A stretch of DNA of 32,548 nucleotides from Methanoregula sp. UBA247 (GCA_002495055.1 DADR01000031.1:1-32548); one strand, 5' to 3'. Counted from the first letter of the stretch, positions 24,463 through 32,169 are shown. The notes: generated by a model not told the origin, from the letters alone. Numbers and translations are program-made.

Positions 24463-24608
24463 AACTTTCCCGGAAATATATTAAACGAGGACAGAGGCAA
24501 CCGGTTGTCCTGCCTGCCTCCAGTGCTGAAGAACTGTACCGGAGATATTACCTGAGATATCTCCTGGCTGAAGAAGCGAAATTCAGGCATACAGCACCAC
24601 GTGCTTAG
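24459..24608 (+). CDS. Very small basic protein, second of the pair
   Basis: A 49-residue frame whose ATG overlaps the stop of the preceding gene by ATGA, so it would be translated by reinitiation. No Shine-Dalgarno sequence is near. The product is basic at the start (MKLSRKYIKRGQRQP) and then has an amphipathic Tyr/Leu-rich helix (SAEELYRRYYLRYLLAEEAKF). No family is recognised. The pairing with the upstream gene is the main support; a small regulator or partner of that protein is the natural guess. Confidence 0.45.
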   Translation: MKLSRKYIKRGQRQPVVLPASSAEELYRRYYLRYLLAEEAKFRHTAPRA

Positions 24609-24668
24609 TCTTTCATACTATCCCTTAAGATGAAATACCCTTTTTTGGCTGTCTGATTTTAACCATCG

Positions 24669-24895
24669 ACCAGGATTTTTATATTGCCCGGGAAGTAAAA
24701 ATAAAAAAACGGTAATTTTGGTTATTTTCTATCGTATCAGGTATTCGCATCACGTCTTTTATACGCCTACCGAATCGGTAGTTTGCGTGGTGATGATCAT
24801 TTTGATGGACGAAAATTCTTGAATGAAATCGCCAGATCCCGGTACGTAGACATCAGCACCATCGTGACAGGCTGATCGATCAGGGGATCTTTCTT
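24669..24895 (+). repeat. Partial duplicate of the response-regulator 3' region, copy 1
   Basis: About 227 bases closely match 26766-26999 in the same orientation. Shared blocks include CAGGATTTTT, ATTGCCCGGGAAGTAAAAA, TTATACGCCT(A/G)CCGAATCGGTAG, GCGTGGTGATGATCATTTTG and TACGTAGACATCAGCACCAT. The match ends abruptly after GGGGATCTTTC near 24893. The copy at 26766 continues into the intact receiver gene; this one does not. The two copies bracket about 1.9 kb holding both toxin-antitoxin pairs. Confidence 0.85.
24759..24895 (-). pseudogene. C-terminal fragment of a response regulator gene
   Basis: Inside the duplicated block, the minus strand encodes the last third of the receiver protein found intact at 26858-27244 (KDPLIDQ, then FIKEFSSIKMIITT), ending at the equivalent TAA (24761-24759). 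One base is deleted after the GATCAG codons relative to the intact gene (CAGCCTGTCACGAT against CAGGCCCGTCAGGAT), so the frame is broken. There is no start codon or N-terminal acidic pocket. Confidence 0.8.
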
Positions 24896-25101
24896 GGGGT
24901 AATACATCCCCCTTCTCCATAATTTTTGCCACAAGCCCAGGATTTCCGGCATGTACCTTATTGGTACATGAGAAAAATCAATCCTGTACGATGTTTATGC
25001 AAAAAGAGGTGATCTGTAATTAATAATACAGCCGTGAAAATATCCCATGAGCATTATTTATATCATCAGATGTCCATTCAATATACATAGGATTGTGGAT
25101 C
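24896..25101. promoter_or_regulatory. Upstream region of first toxin-antitoxin pair
   Basis: ATGTACC-TTATT-GGTACAT at 24951-24969 is a perfect 7-bp inverted repeat that could be an operator or a hairpin. TTATTTATAT at 25054-25063 is a good TATA match about 38 bases before the antitoxin ATG. Toxin-antitoxin promoters are commonly repressed by their own antitoxin, but the inverted repeat is about 90 bases upstream of the TATA, so its role is uncertain. Confidence 0.4.
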
Positions 25102-25338
25102 ATGAACATCAGTATTGGAGCGCCATACGAGGCGGTGATAAAAAGGATCATTGAGAAAGGGTATGCCGGAAACCAGACCGAGGTCATTCGACAGGCTATC
25201 CTTGCCTACGAGCGAATGCTTGAGGATGAAGAACTCATGCTTGTACACAGGGCAGTTACTGCCGAAGTACGGGAGATTGAGGCTAAAAAGACTCCATCCC
25301 ACTCCTTTGATGAGATAAAGAAAATCCTCACTACCTGA
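25102..25338 (+). CDS. Ribbon-helix-helix antitoxin, ParD/CopG type
   Basis: A 78-residue protein beginning MNISIGAPYEAVIKRIIEKG, with the N-terminal beta-strand and two helices of the ribbon-helix-helix fold (NQTEVIRQAILAYERML covers helix 2) and an acidic, flexible C-terminus that would wrap the toxin. I take the ATG at 25102; a TTG at 25093 would add three residues. The RelE/ParE-type toxin gene follows 13 bases later, the standard order. It should bind its own promoter as a dimer and neutralise the toxin. Confidence 0.85.
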   Translation: MNISIGAPYEAVIKRIIEKGYAGNQTEVIRQAILAYERMLEDEELMLVHRAVTAEVREIEAKKTPSHSFDEIKKILTT

Positions 25339-25351
25339 CGTTTTTAACAGT

Positions 25352-25612
25352 ATGGACCTTGTTTTTTCAGATTCTGCCAGAAAAGAGCTCTCAGCTATGC
25401 CTCAGGATATGAAATCCGTATTTCTTCTGCATCTTGAAAAAATACAAACCAGACCACCCCGCAACCATATGAAACACGGCATACCCTGTCATGTTGAGAA
25501 AGTAACCAGGCAGGCGAGAATAATCTACGATATCGGTGAGGACAGGACGTATATACTACACTGCTTCACCAGTCATAAGGAGTACGAACACTGGTATAGT
25601 TCCTACAAGTAA
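25352..25612 (+). CDS. RelE/ParE-family toxin
   Basis: An 86-residue protein of the RelE/ParE superfamily: MDLVFSDSARKELSAMPQ for strand 1 and helix 1, HLEKIQTRPP, then ARIIYDIGEDRTYILHCFTSHKEYEHWY for the C-terminal strands. Family members are ribosome-dependent mRNA endonucleases (RelE) or gyrase inhibitors (ParE); the basic Arg/Lys positions and the C-terminal Tyr fit RelE-like activity but do not prove it. It follows its antitoxin by 13 bases. The target is not assigned. Confidence 0.82.
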   Translation: MDLVFSDSARKELSAMPQDMKSVFLLHLEKIQTRPPRNHMKHGIPCHVEKVTRQARIIYDIGEDRTYILHCFTSHKEYEHWYSSYK

Positions 25613-25742
25613 TATCAGCGTTTATTGAAATGTCGGGTCTCTATCTCTATGCCCCGATTTCCGGTAACCTTTTTTTGGTTACAGGATATATGACCGGGAG
25701 CAAAAAAACACTCCCCTGTTCTGGTACGGGTGCACCAGTCTC

Positions 25743-25988
25743 GTGCGGGTCAGGAGGCTGAAGAATCATGGCTACCGGGTAGAGCTTATCGGCAGTTCCT
25801 GTGCAGACCAGATCAGGGAATTCCAGGAACTGGTTATCCCGGAAGGGGTCGCAAAAGAATTCTGGGTGAGAGGGCCGGAACAGGCCTGGCGCTGGTACCG
25901 GATTTTACCGGAAACAATTGAAGCACATTATTCCCTTTACGGGCACCCTCCGAAAAGAAGGGGAGGTTATGGTTCAAAATGCGTATGA
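25743..25988 (+). CDS. Unrecognised protein, possibly N-truncated
   Basis: A frame giving 81 residues from a GTG start (VRVRRLKNHGYRVELIGSS, ending HPPKRRGGYGSKCV), rich in aromatic and charged residues. No family is recognised. The same frame is open for 25 codons upstream back to a TAA at 25665-25667, and that stretch reads protein-like (YRIYDREQKNTPLFWYG) but offers no ATG, GTG or TTG. Either the true protein starts at 25743 or the 5' end of a larger gene has been lost. It lies between the two toxin-antitoxin pairs. Confidence 0.4.
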   Translation: MRVRRLKNHGYRVELIGSSCADQIREFQELVIPEGVAKEFWVRGPEQAWRWYRILPETIEAHYSLYGHPPKRRGGYGSKCV

Positions 25989-26034
25989 ATACATTAATAT
26001 CACAATATTTCATATGAATACAATGTAATCAATT

Positions 26035-26259
26035 ATGACAACCAGCATCACTGTACGTGTACCGGATAATTTGGTAGATCAGCTTGATGAGCTGGCAGTT
26101 TCTCTTGAGCGTTCAAGGGCATATCTGATAAAAAAGGCAATGGAGATGTACCTCTCTGAATACGCAGATTATCTCATAGCCCTTGAACGTCTGCGGGACA
26201 AGGACGATGACATACTTTCCTCACAGGAGATGAAAAACCTCCTTGGTATATCGGATTGA
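26035..26259 (+). CDS. Ribbon-helix-helix antitoxin, RelB-like
   Basis: A 74-residue protein with a classic ribbon-helix-helix start: SITVRVPDNLVDQLDELAV for the strand and helix 1, then ERSRAYLIKKAMEMYLSEY for helix 2, and an acidic tail (RDKDDD) that would bind the toxin. It overlaps the toxin gene by 17 bases, typical of co-translated antitoxin and toxin. No clear ribosome binding site is seen before the ATG, so the message may be leaderless or short-leadered. Confidence 0.87.
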   Translation: MTTSITVRVPDNLVDQLDELAVSLERSRAYLIKKAMEMYLSEYADYLIALERLRDKDDDILSSQEMKNLLGISD

Positions 26260-26494
26260 ATACAAGCGATCTGTCTTTGGTGACTTAAAGAAGATTGACC
26301 GGCCGGTTGCAGAAAGGATAATCCATGAGATTGAGTCCGTACTTGCAAAAACTCCGGAAACCGGCGAAGCATTGACAGGTCAGTTCAAAGGATTGTATAA
26401 ATATCGGGTCGGGAACTGGAGAGTACTCTATGTCATCCTTTCTGACAGCATCATCATTCTCAGGATCGGGCACCGAAGTGTAGTATACCAATAA
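26243..26494 (+). CDS. RelE-family mRNA interferase toxin
   Basis: An 83-residue RelE protein: YRIEYKRSVFGDLKKIDRPVAERI, then LTGQFKGLYKYRVGNWRVLYVI and IIILRIGHRSVVYQ. The GLYKYRVGNWRVLY segment and the C-terminal GHRSxVY match the RelE core, with Arg and Tyr residues expected to act in ribosome-dependent mRNA cleavage. The frame begins with TTG at 26243, within the antitoxin gene, so translation is likely coupled. A decayed copy of its 3' end lies at 20901-20963. Confidence 0.88.
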   Translation: MVYRIEYKRSVFGDLKKIDRPVAERIIHEIESVLAKTPETGEALTGQFKGLYKYRVGNWRVLYVILSDSIIILRIGHRSVVYQ

Positions 26495-26857
26495 TATCCC
26501 GTGCTCATCGAAGGGAAAGATCCCTGGCGCGAGATGAGGAGACTTCATCCCCTATGCAGTCAAACCAAGCCCGAATCTGGCTCCGTTTCCCGATCAGGTG
26601 TTCTGGTGAACAAGGTAAACGGTCTTGACTGTCCACCGCTGGAAAAATCCCTTAAATATTCCCAGGATTGGCAGAATACGTTTTTTTCAGCAGGAAATAA
26701 TCTCCTCTTTAGCGGTGCTCCGGATTGCACGTTTTTTGACCATACTACTCTATGAATATTTTATCATCAGGATTTTTCGTATTGCCCGGGAAGTAAAAAA
26801 TTAAAAAACGATAATTATAGTTATTTTCTCTCGTATCAGGGATTCGTATCACGACTT
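26495..26857. other. Intergenic region after second toxin, containing the repeat
   Basis: An 84-codon frame at 26501-26755 lacks a ribosome binding site or family resemblance and I do not accept it as a gene. From 26766 the sequence enters the duplicated block shared with 24669-24895, which runs into the 3' end of the response regulator. No terminator-like hairpin is clear. Confidence 0.4.
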
Positions 26858-26999
26858 TTATACGCCTGCCGAATCGGTAGTATGCGTGGTGATGATCATT
26901 TTGATGGACGAAAATTCTTTAATGAAATCGCCGGATCTCGGTACGTAGACATCAGCACCATCCTGACGGGCCTGATCGATCAGGGGATCTTTCCCTCTC
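26766..26999 (+). repeat. Partial duplicate of the response-regulator 3' region, copy 2
   Basis: This is the intact-side copy of the direct repeat described at 24669-24895. It spans the noncoding stretch downstream of the receiver gene and that gene's last 47 or so codons. Differences between the copies are mostly single substitutions plus small length changes in A-runs, so the duplication is not brand new but is recent enough to align end to end. Confidence 0.85.
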
Positions 27000-27244
27000 C
27001 CGGAATAGATGATAAACAATCCCTTATACCCGGTTTCCCGGGCAGCCCTGACAAACACCCCGCCATTCATGACCGGCATCCGGTAATCAGAAATTACTAC
27101 TTCAATCGGTCGTTCTTTCAGTATCTCTACTGCTTCGCGGGCATCCAGGCATGCGGTCACTTCAAATCTTCCGCTCTCGGTAAATGCGAGGTTCATCAGT
27201 TCGAGCATATCTGCATCGTCATCCACAAGAAGAATCGGGATCAT
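26858..27244 (-). CDS. Stand-alone response regulator receiver protein
   Basis: A 128-residue single-domain receiver (CheY-like). The acidic pocket is D8, D9, D10 (LLVDDDADM), the phosphoacceptor is D53 in ISDYRMP, and the switch Ser is S81 in IIYSGRG. The nearly invariant Lys of strand 5 is replaced by Arg103 (YVPRSGDF), which is unusual and may slow or alter phosphorylation. There is no output domain, so it must act by protein contact. Its ATG overlaps the stop of the histidine kinase gene as ATGA, so the two are certainly one unit. The 3' third is duplicated at 24759-24895. Confidence 0.92.
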   Translation of the reverse strand: MIPILLVDDDADMLELMNLAFTESGRFEVTACLDAREAVEILKERPIEVVISDYRMPVMNGGVFVRAARETGYKGLFIIYSGRGKDPLIDQARQDGADVYVPRSGDFIKEFSSIKMIITTHTTDSAGV

Positions 27245-30153
27245 GGTGCAGACTCCGTGACGGGGGTCTGTTTCTTCTTTTCAGCCGGATGGGTCGGTGG
27301 GATCCTGAAACATCCTAACGGGACATGGATCTCAAACCGTGCACCTTTGCCCGGCACCCCGGTTTCTTCGATAGTCATCCCGGTGATGGAAAGAATTTCT
27401 TTTGCCAGGAACAGGCTGAGTCCCCGGTTCCGCATCATACCCGGTTCAAAAATTTCTTTTTTCAGCTCGTCAAGTATGCCTATGCCATTATCCCTGATAA
27501 TCACGGTAAGACCGCGGTCATCTTTGATGCATTCCACAATAATTTCTGTTACGTTCTTTCCATGGACCCCGGCATTCTCAAAGATGCTCCTGAAGACCCG
27601 GGATACCTGTGAATCCGCATAGATCTCCCACTCACCGACATCAACCGTAAGCCGGATGGAATGGGGATTAATCCATTCCGTGACCGCGTTCACGCAGTCC
27701 TTTAAGGCAAACCATTGCGGGGGATTTATACCAAGATCCTTGTAATCCCGGGTGAACTTGACTAATCTTCCGATTGCCGTGGTTGACGTTTCCATGCGGT
27801 TGAGATAGTCAAGGACTGTGGCGTCCTGAACCATGGATTTTGCCCGGTCAAGATACCCGAGAAGAACCGATACCTTGTTGAGAATATCATGCCGGGTCAT
27901 GCTTGACAGGAGGTTTAATTTTTTATTGGCCTGCCGGAGGGCTTCTTCTGCTGCTTTCCGTTCGGAAATATTGAGGTGGGTCCCGGTCATGCGGACGGGT
28001 TTTTTGTCTTTGGCGTCCCGTTCAGTAACCATTCCCCGGTCCAGCACCCATATCCAGTGACCATCCTTATGCAGCATCCGGGACTCGCACTCGAAATCCG
28101 GTGTTTCTGCGGCAAAATGCTTCCCGAGTAAATCTTTGAATTTCTGGAGGTCATCAGGATGGATAAAGGATTGCCAGAGGTCGATGGTGAACGGCCCGAG
28201 TTCCTGCATCGTATACCCGAGGATATGAGCCCAGCGATCGTTGATCACGATCTCTCCGGTCTGTACTCTCCAGTCCCACAGGCCAACACCGGAGCCATCG
28301 ATGGCTAATTTGAGTTTCTCTTCGCTCTCCTGCAATGCCTGTTCACTGTGCTTGAGATCCGTGATGTCCCCGATAAGCCCCGTAATGCCGGTTACTTTAT
28401 CTCCTTCGACGAGTGGCTGGGCAAAGATGCGGCCCCAGTGAACAGTGCCGGTTTTATCCATCATTTTGAAATCGTTCGGGCTGGCTTTTCCTTCCTGGGC
28501 TTCCTTTAATTTCTCTCCAAGGATATGTCGTTCCTCGGAAGGAACCAGGGTATAGATATATTTCCCCGCCAGTTCCGCGGAACTGTAGCCCAGGACCTGG
28601 TGTATCACCGGACTTACATAGGTAAAACGTCCTTTGCTGTCCGTGGTAAATATGATATGATTGATGCCCTCCACAAGAGCGCGGTGTTTTTCTTCGGATT
28701 TTTTTACCAGGTATTCTGCTTTGCGTCGTTCGGTCACATCGGAAAGAACGCACACAAATCCGGTCGGTATGCCGGTATGGCCGGGAATTGTTGAAATACT
28801 GACTTCCGCACAGAATGCCGTGCTGTCTTTTGAAATCAACCGGCATTCCAGGTATTTTGTGAACCCTTTTTCCAGGGTCTTTTTTAAGTGTGCCCTGCTG
28901 CTCTGCAGGTCACCGGGAGTAACATAATCAAAGAAATTTTTCCCGGTGAGTTCACCGGGGGATTTGTACCCCAGCATGGTGGCACCCTGGATATTTCCCA
29001 GCCGGATGATCCCTTCGAGGTCCAGCACCAGTATACCGTTCGGTGAGGTCTCGATGATCGTGCGGTAGTGCAGTTCACTTTCCACGAGTGCTTCATCGGC
29101 TTTTTTCAGGGCAGATATATCGGAAACAAGAAACAGGCCGTAGACGAATTTTCCTTTCTCATCGATACGGGGAGATGCTGAAAGCCGGGTATAGGCAGGT
29201 GTTGAGTCCTTTTTGAGCAGCATCAGGTCAAAGTGCTCGTTGTTCCCGGCTTTTACCTGGTCAAATCTCTCTTCAAGATATGCCCGGTCATTGGCAGAGC
29301 TGAACGCGAGTATCGGTTTTCCCAGCATCTCGTCAACAGAATAACCAAGAATTTCAGCCATCTTCCGGTTGACAAAAGTAGTAGTACCCTCTGCGTCAAA
29401 CGTCCAGACACCTTCTTCTGCAAGTTCAATGAGTGTCTGGTATTTCCGTTCACTGTCTTCGAATGCATCCTTGACTTCACGGTGGCTTTTAATCTCCTTT
29501 TTTAAGGTCGATGATGTATGGGATAATTCTTTGGTACGGTCGATGACCGTCTTTTCCAGGTCGCGCTGGTATTGTTTGATCTCGGAGACATCATCGAGAA
29601 TAGCGAGGATTCCCCGCTTTCCGTTTTCAAGGATGCTGGGAACAAATTTTGCCCGGAAATACCAGGTTTTGCCGTTATTCTCGATTTCGATCTCCTTGAC
29701 AATGTCTTTACCCTGGGTACATTCCTGTAATATTTTATCCATGTCAGGAATGGACAGGAGTTTAAAACCCGAGCTCTCAAAAGATCTGCCTACGATATCT
29801 TCGGAAGCCTTATTTTCAAAAGTCAGGACTTTTTCATTCACATAGGTGACAACAAACTCATCATCGAGCACGATGAGATATTCTGAGGAGAGGGAGAGAA
29901 TCGATGATATCGGGATCCTTTTTGTCAGGGTGTATATTTTTGCCGATCCGATGACTTTGAGCTCCACGGCACCTGATATGCAGAGGACATCGAGATATTT
30001 TGCCACTGAATTGCGGTTGATATCAATACTCCGGGATATCTCCGTGACGGTATATCCCTTCGAGCTCCCTTTGAGAAAAGATTTGATCCGGGCGAGTTCC
30101 CGGTCATAGGGGTGGGTTTTTATCTGCGTGAGCTCATGATCATCGGTATCCAT
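27241..30153 (-). CDS. Soluble multi-PAS histidine kinase with N-terminal winged helix
   Basis: A 970-residue kinase without membrane segments. Residues 18-76 form a winged-helix DNA-binding-type domain (YTVTEISRSIDINRNSVAKYL). Five PAS domains follow at about 85-195, 240-350, 360-478, 485-605 and 610-735, the first two separated by a coiled coil (about 195-238), and several end in the S-box pattern GxxxDIT. The H-box is MTRHDILNK (about 750), the N-box FENAGVH, the G1 box DNGIG and the G2 region RNRGLSLFLAK. The RHDI H-box is common in methanogen kinases. It should sense an internal redox or small-molecule signal and phosphorylate the coupled receiver. AGGGGGA before the ATG is a strong ribosome binding site. 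Confidence 0.93.
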   Translation of the reverse strand: MDTDDHELTQIKTHPYDRELARIKSFLKGSSKGYTVTEISRSIDINRNSVAKYLDVLCISGAVELKVIGSAKIYTLTKRIPISSILSLSSEYLIVLDDEFVVTYVNEKVLTFENKASEDIVGRSFESSGFKLLSIPDMDKILQECTQGKDIVKEIEIENNGKTWYFRAKFVPSILENGKRGILAILDDVSEIKQYQRDLEKTVIDRTKELSHTSSTLKKEIKSHREVKDAFEDSERKYQTLIELAEEGVWTFDAEGTTTFVNRKMAEILGYSVDEMLGKPILAFSSANDRAYLEERFDQVKAGNNEHFDLMLLKKDSTPAYTRLSASPRIDEKGKFVYGLFLVSDISALKKADEALVESELHYRTIIETSPNGILVLDLEGIIRLGNIQGATMLGYKSPGELTGKNFFDYVTPGDLQSSRAHLKKTLEKGFTKYLECRLISKDSTAFCAEVSISTIPGHTGIPTGFVCVLSDVTERRKAEYLVKKSEEKHRALVEGINHIIFTTDSKGRFTYVSPVIHQVLGYSSAELAGKYIYTLVPSEERHILGEKLKEAQEGKASPNDFKMMDKTGTVHWGRIFAQPLVEGDKVTGITGLIGDITDLKHSEQALQESEEKLKLAIDGSGVGLWDWRVQTGEIVINDRWAHILGYTMQELGPFTIDLWQSFIHPDDLQKFKDLLGKHFAAETPDFECESRMLHKDGHWIWVLDRGMVTERDAKDKKPVRMTGTHLNISERKAAEEALRQANKKLNLLSSMTRHDILNKVSVLLGYLDRAKSMVQDATVLDYLNRMETSTTAIGRLVKFTRDYKDLGINPPQWFALKDCVNAVTEWINPHSIRLTVDVGEWEIYADSQVSRVFRSIFENAGVHGKNVTEIIVECIKDDRGLTVIIRDNGIGILDELKKEIFEPGMMRNRGLSLFLAKEILSITGMTIEETGVPGKGARFEIHVPLGCFRIPPTHPAEKKKQTPVTESAP

Positions 30154-30193
30154 AGTTCCCCCTGATGTGGTTAATCCTATATTTACACGAACC

Positions 30194-30203
30194 TATATAA
30201 ATA
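30194..30203 (-). promoter_or_regulatory. TATA box of the histidine kinase operon
   Basis: Read on the minus strand, TATTTATATA at 30203-30194 is a near-consensus archaeal TATA box lying 41-50 bases before the kinase ATG. Initiation about 25 bases downstream gives a leader of about 20 bases containing the AGGGGGA ribosome binding site, an internally consistent promoter. Confidence 0.6.
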
Positions 30204-30619
30204 TTAGTAGTGCTGCAAGGCACACAGTTTTTTCAATACATTTTTGATTTTTAAAAGAGTATTTCACGATTTTTGGTAAAATTGAAGAAAAAGGTCATTT
30301 TCCTTTTATGGCAATTTTTTCGCGGAATTTTTCCCTTCATTACCAGATTTAGCCAGTGACTATACCAGAACGCATATATCATGATTATCATAATTATTCA
30401 AAAATCAGGCAGATACCAATGTGTGAAATCAATTTTTGACGGATCTTAGATTTTTTTAATAGTGGTGCTCGTGCTCATCAGCCTCCCCGGAAAGACCGTT
30501 TCTTCACGAATGTGCGAGTCAGGATGTTGGCAGAATTGATCAAAAATTTTTGCCGGTTTAATCTTTTATCCGTTCTTGTCGTGTCATCCGGGGTGTGTTT
30601 ACTCTCCTTTGCCCGGCCT
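30204..30619. other. A+T-rich intergenic region
   Basis: Beyond the kinase promoter this stretch is A+T-rich and shows no supported gene, no RNA fold that I can recognise, and no repeat found elsewhere in the window. The stop of the membrane-protein gene on the same strand is at its right edge, so the region is also that gene's 3' flank. T/A-rich runs near 30240-30310 could serve as termination signals. Confidence 0.35.
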
Positions 30620-31234
30620 TTAAAAAACCGTCTGGTTATCCCAGAATGCAATGATGATGACAGAAAGGGCGAGCACGAACAGTCCTACCCCGATGAGACC
30701 GAAATAGAATTTCTTTGTCTTGTCCTGCGCCAGGGGATCGGGATCCAGGAACGTATGTCCGGCAGACTGGTTGCGGTAGAGTACAAAGGTGACCCCCGCA
30801 ATGGCGCAAAAAAATATCCATTCGGTGACCGATGTGAGTTCAGTTATGATAGCCCGCAGGAAATAATCGCGGTTGACACCCGACGGGAAAGGTCCAAGCA
30901 GCGGGTAGTACCAGGACGCCGGGTCCATCCACATCATATCCATAATCTGGTGCAGGAGCATCCCATACCCTACCACGAGAAAGGAAAAGGACCTGTACCG
31001 GTACCAGACAATCAGGCCCATGACCACGAACAGGAGTATAAAGCCGAGGCTGTGAAAGAAGATCCTCCCATTGCCAAGGGTTGAACCAAAAATGATCCGG
31101 CCGAGTATCTTATCCACGATATCGGGAAGCACGCTCCCCAGTGCGCAAAAAATGATGATCGTCCTGGCATGTATAAATTCATAGAGTATGAACCCGATGA
31201 TCAGGCCAATGATCAGGTGGGCCAGAACGAGCAT
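30620..31234 (-). CDS. Membrane-bound metal-dependent hydrolase-like protein (YdjM/DUF457 type)
   Basis: A 204-residue protein with five or six transmembrane helices. Conserved polar residues sit in the membrane-spanning core: H6, LPDIVDK with D38 and D41, H61 in FFHSLGF, and H95/D99 in LHQIMDMMW. This His/Asp pattern is that of the YdjM/DUF457 (LexA-regulated inner-membrane hydrolase-like) family, thought to bind metal, with unknown substrate. It stands alone; the kinase operon lies further downstream on the same strand. A plus-strand frame across the same bases is an antisense shadow. Confidence 0.75.
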   Translation of the reverse strand: MLVLAHLIIGLIIGFILYEFIHARTIIIFCALGSVLPDIVDKILGRIIFGSTLGNGRIFFHSLGFILLFVVMGLIVWYRYRSFSFLVVGYGMLLHQIMDMMWMDPASWYYPLLGPFPSGVNRDYFLRAIITELTSVTEWIFFCAIAGVTFVLYRNQSAGHTFLDPDPLAQDKTKKFYFGLIGVGLFVLALSVIIIAFWDNQTVF

Positions 31235-31614
31235 ATACCAGTATATTCAGTGGTGATGATTAAAATGGTGATGCCGGAGCAGCTAAAAAACCCGCTCTTT
31301 TTTAAAACACACAGTCCACGGTAAAAAATCGTAAAAATGATAGGAGTGACGCTTCGCTACAAGTGGATCACAAGGCGATGTTCATGGTCCCGGTCTTTGA
31401 GCCCGTCCTCCCATCAGGGAGGCTATCCTGCCTCGTTTCCTCTCCCCCTCGGGGTGGTGAGCGAAAAGGGGGGATAGATTTGACATCTATGTCGCGATCT
31501 CACACAATAATGTGTACATAACACTCGGGTGGGTTCCCTGGTCGGGTGCAAAAATACACAGTCCACCATGTATTATTTAAAAAAAATCTGGGTATTGTAT
31601 ACCTTACTTTAGGA
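31235..31614. other. Intergenic region
   Basis: No gene is supported. A small hairpin CCTCCC-ATCA-GGGAGG lies near 31409-31424, and CCCC(T)CGGGG follows near 31446-31455. A 16-base motif AAAAYACACAGTCCAC occurs at 31304-31319 and again at 31550-31565. None of these has an evident function. Confidence 0.35.
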
Positions 31615-32169
31615 TTATGCCCACGGAGCTGCCTCATGAATCTGGAAATTACCCCCGGCAAGACATCCGTTGAGCGGGTTTTGGCCACCTGCTAAGGGAT
31701 AGCATGCATCACTGGTCGCAGTGTCCTGAAATGCACCGGGACATCCAAAAACATAGATCTCATAACCATCCCGGTGTATTCCTCCCTCGTTAATATCGTA
31801 GGCGACCGCCGTGAAACTACACGTTTCAACACCATTGAGAGTACCACTGCCGCTCCATGTTGCAGAGTTTAAGGGAGCCGGGTGAGCCGGTGCATCAGGA
31901 CCTGCATACGCGGGTTCCGACCAACATTCCACCTCAGTCACCGTATGTGCATGGAAATTATTCCCGGTCACATGATTGTTATGTTCCCACTCACCCTTCA
32001 CCCCATCTTTTGTGGGCATTGCATTTCCCCCAAAGTTGGCCCACACTTTGCCATCGTCTCCCCGGATAAAGCCAATGCCGGTTATCTTACAGGCACATGC
32101 GGAAACGGGTGCGATTACCAATGCTATCACTATGAGAGCCACAGACATCCAAAGCATCTTTTTGTTCAT
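31615..32169 (-). CDS. Secreted post-COAP-1-like domain protein
   Basis: A 184-residue exported protein. The signal peptide runs to about residue 25 (MNKKMLWMSV..., cleavage near PVSA-CAC). The mature part opens CKITGIGFIRGDDGKVWANFG, continues with HNNHVTGNNFHAHTVTEVECW and SGSGTLNGVETCSFTAVAYD, and closes LAGGNFQIHE. This order (KITGxGxI, GKAxFGFN, FHxHxVT, GxGxxNG, GGxxQIH) resembles the post-COAP-1 domain of secreted proteins. Six Cys in the mature part could form disulfides. I choose the ATG at 32169 because AAGGTGAGG directly precedes it; an upstream ATG at 32205 would spoil the signal peptide. Function unknown. Confidence 0.7.
   Translation of the reverse strand: MNKKMLWMSVALIVIALVIAPVSACACKITGIGFIRGDDGKVWANFGGNAMPTKDGVKGEWEHNNHVTGNNFHAHTVTEVECWSEPAYAGPDAPAHPAPLNSATWSGSGTLNGVETCSFTAVAYDINEGGIHRDGYEIYVFGCPGAFQDTATSDACYPLAGGQNPLNGCLAGGNFQIHEAAPWA

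Noticed and set aside
26501..26755. Plus-strand 84-codon frame after the second toxin
   Set aside because: No ribosome binding site, no recognisable protein features, and it ends just before the duplicated block.
30512..31084. Plus-strand 190-codon frame with charged, His/Lys-rich product
   Set aside because: It is antisense to the hydrophobic membrane protein at 30620-31234, whose conserved His/Asp pattern and membrane helices are far more convincing.
31304..31565. 16-base motif AAAAYACACAGTCCAC occurring twice
   Set aside because: Two short A-rich copies 246 bases apart in a noncoding region are too little to support a functional element.
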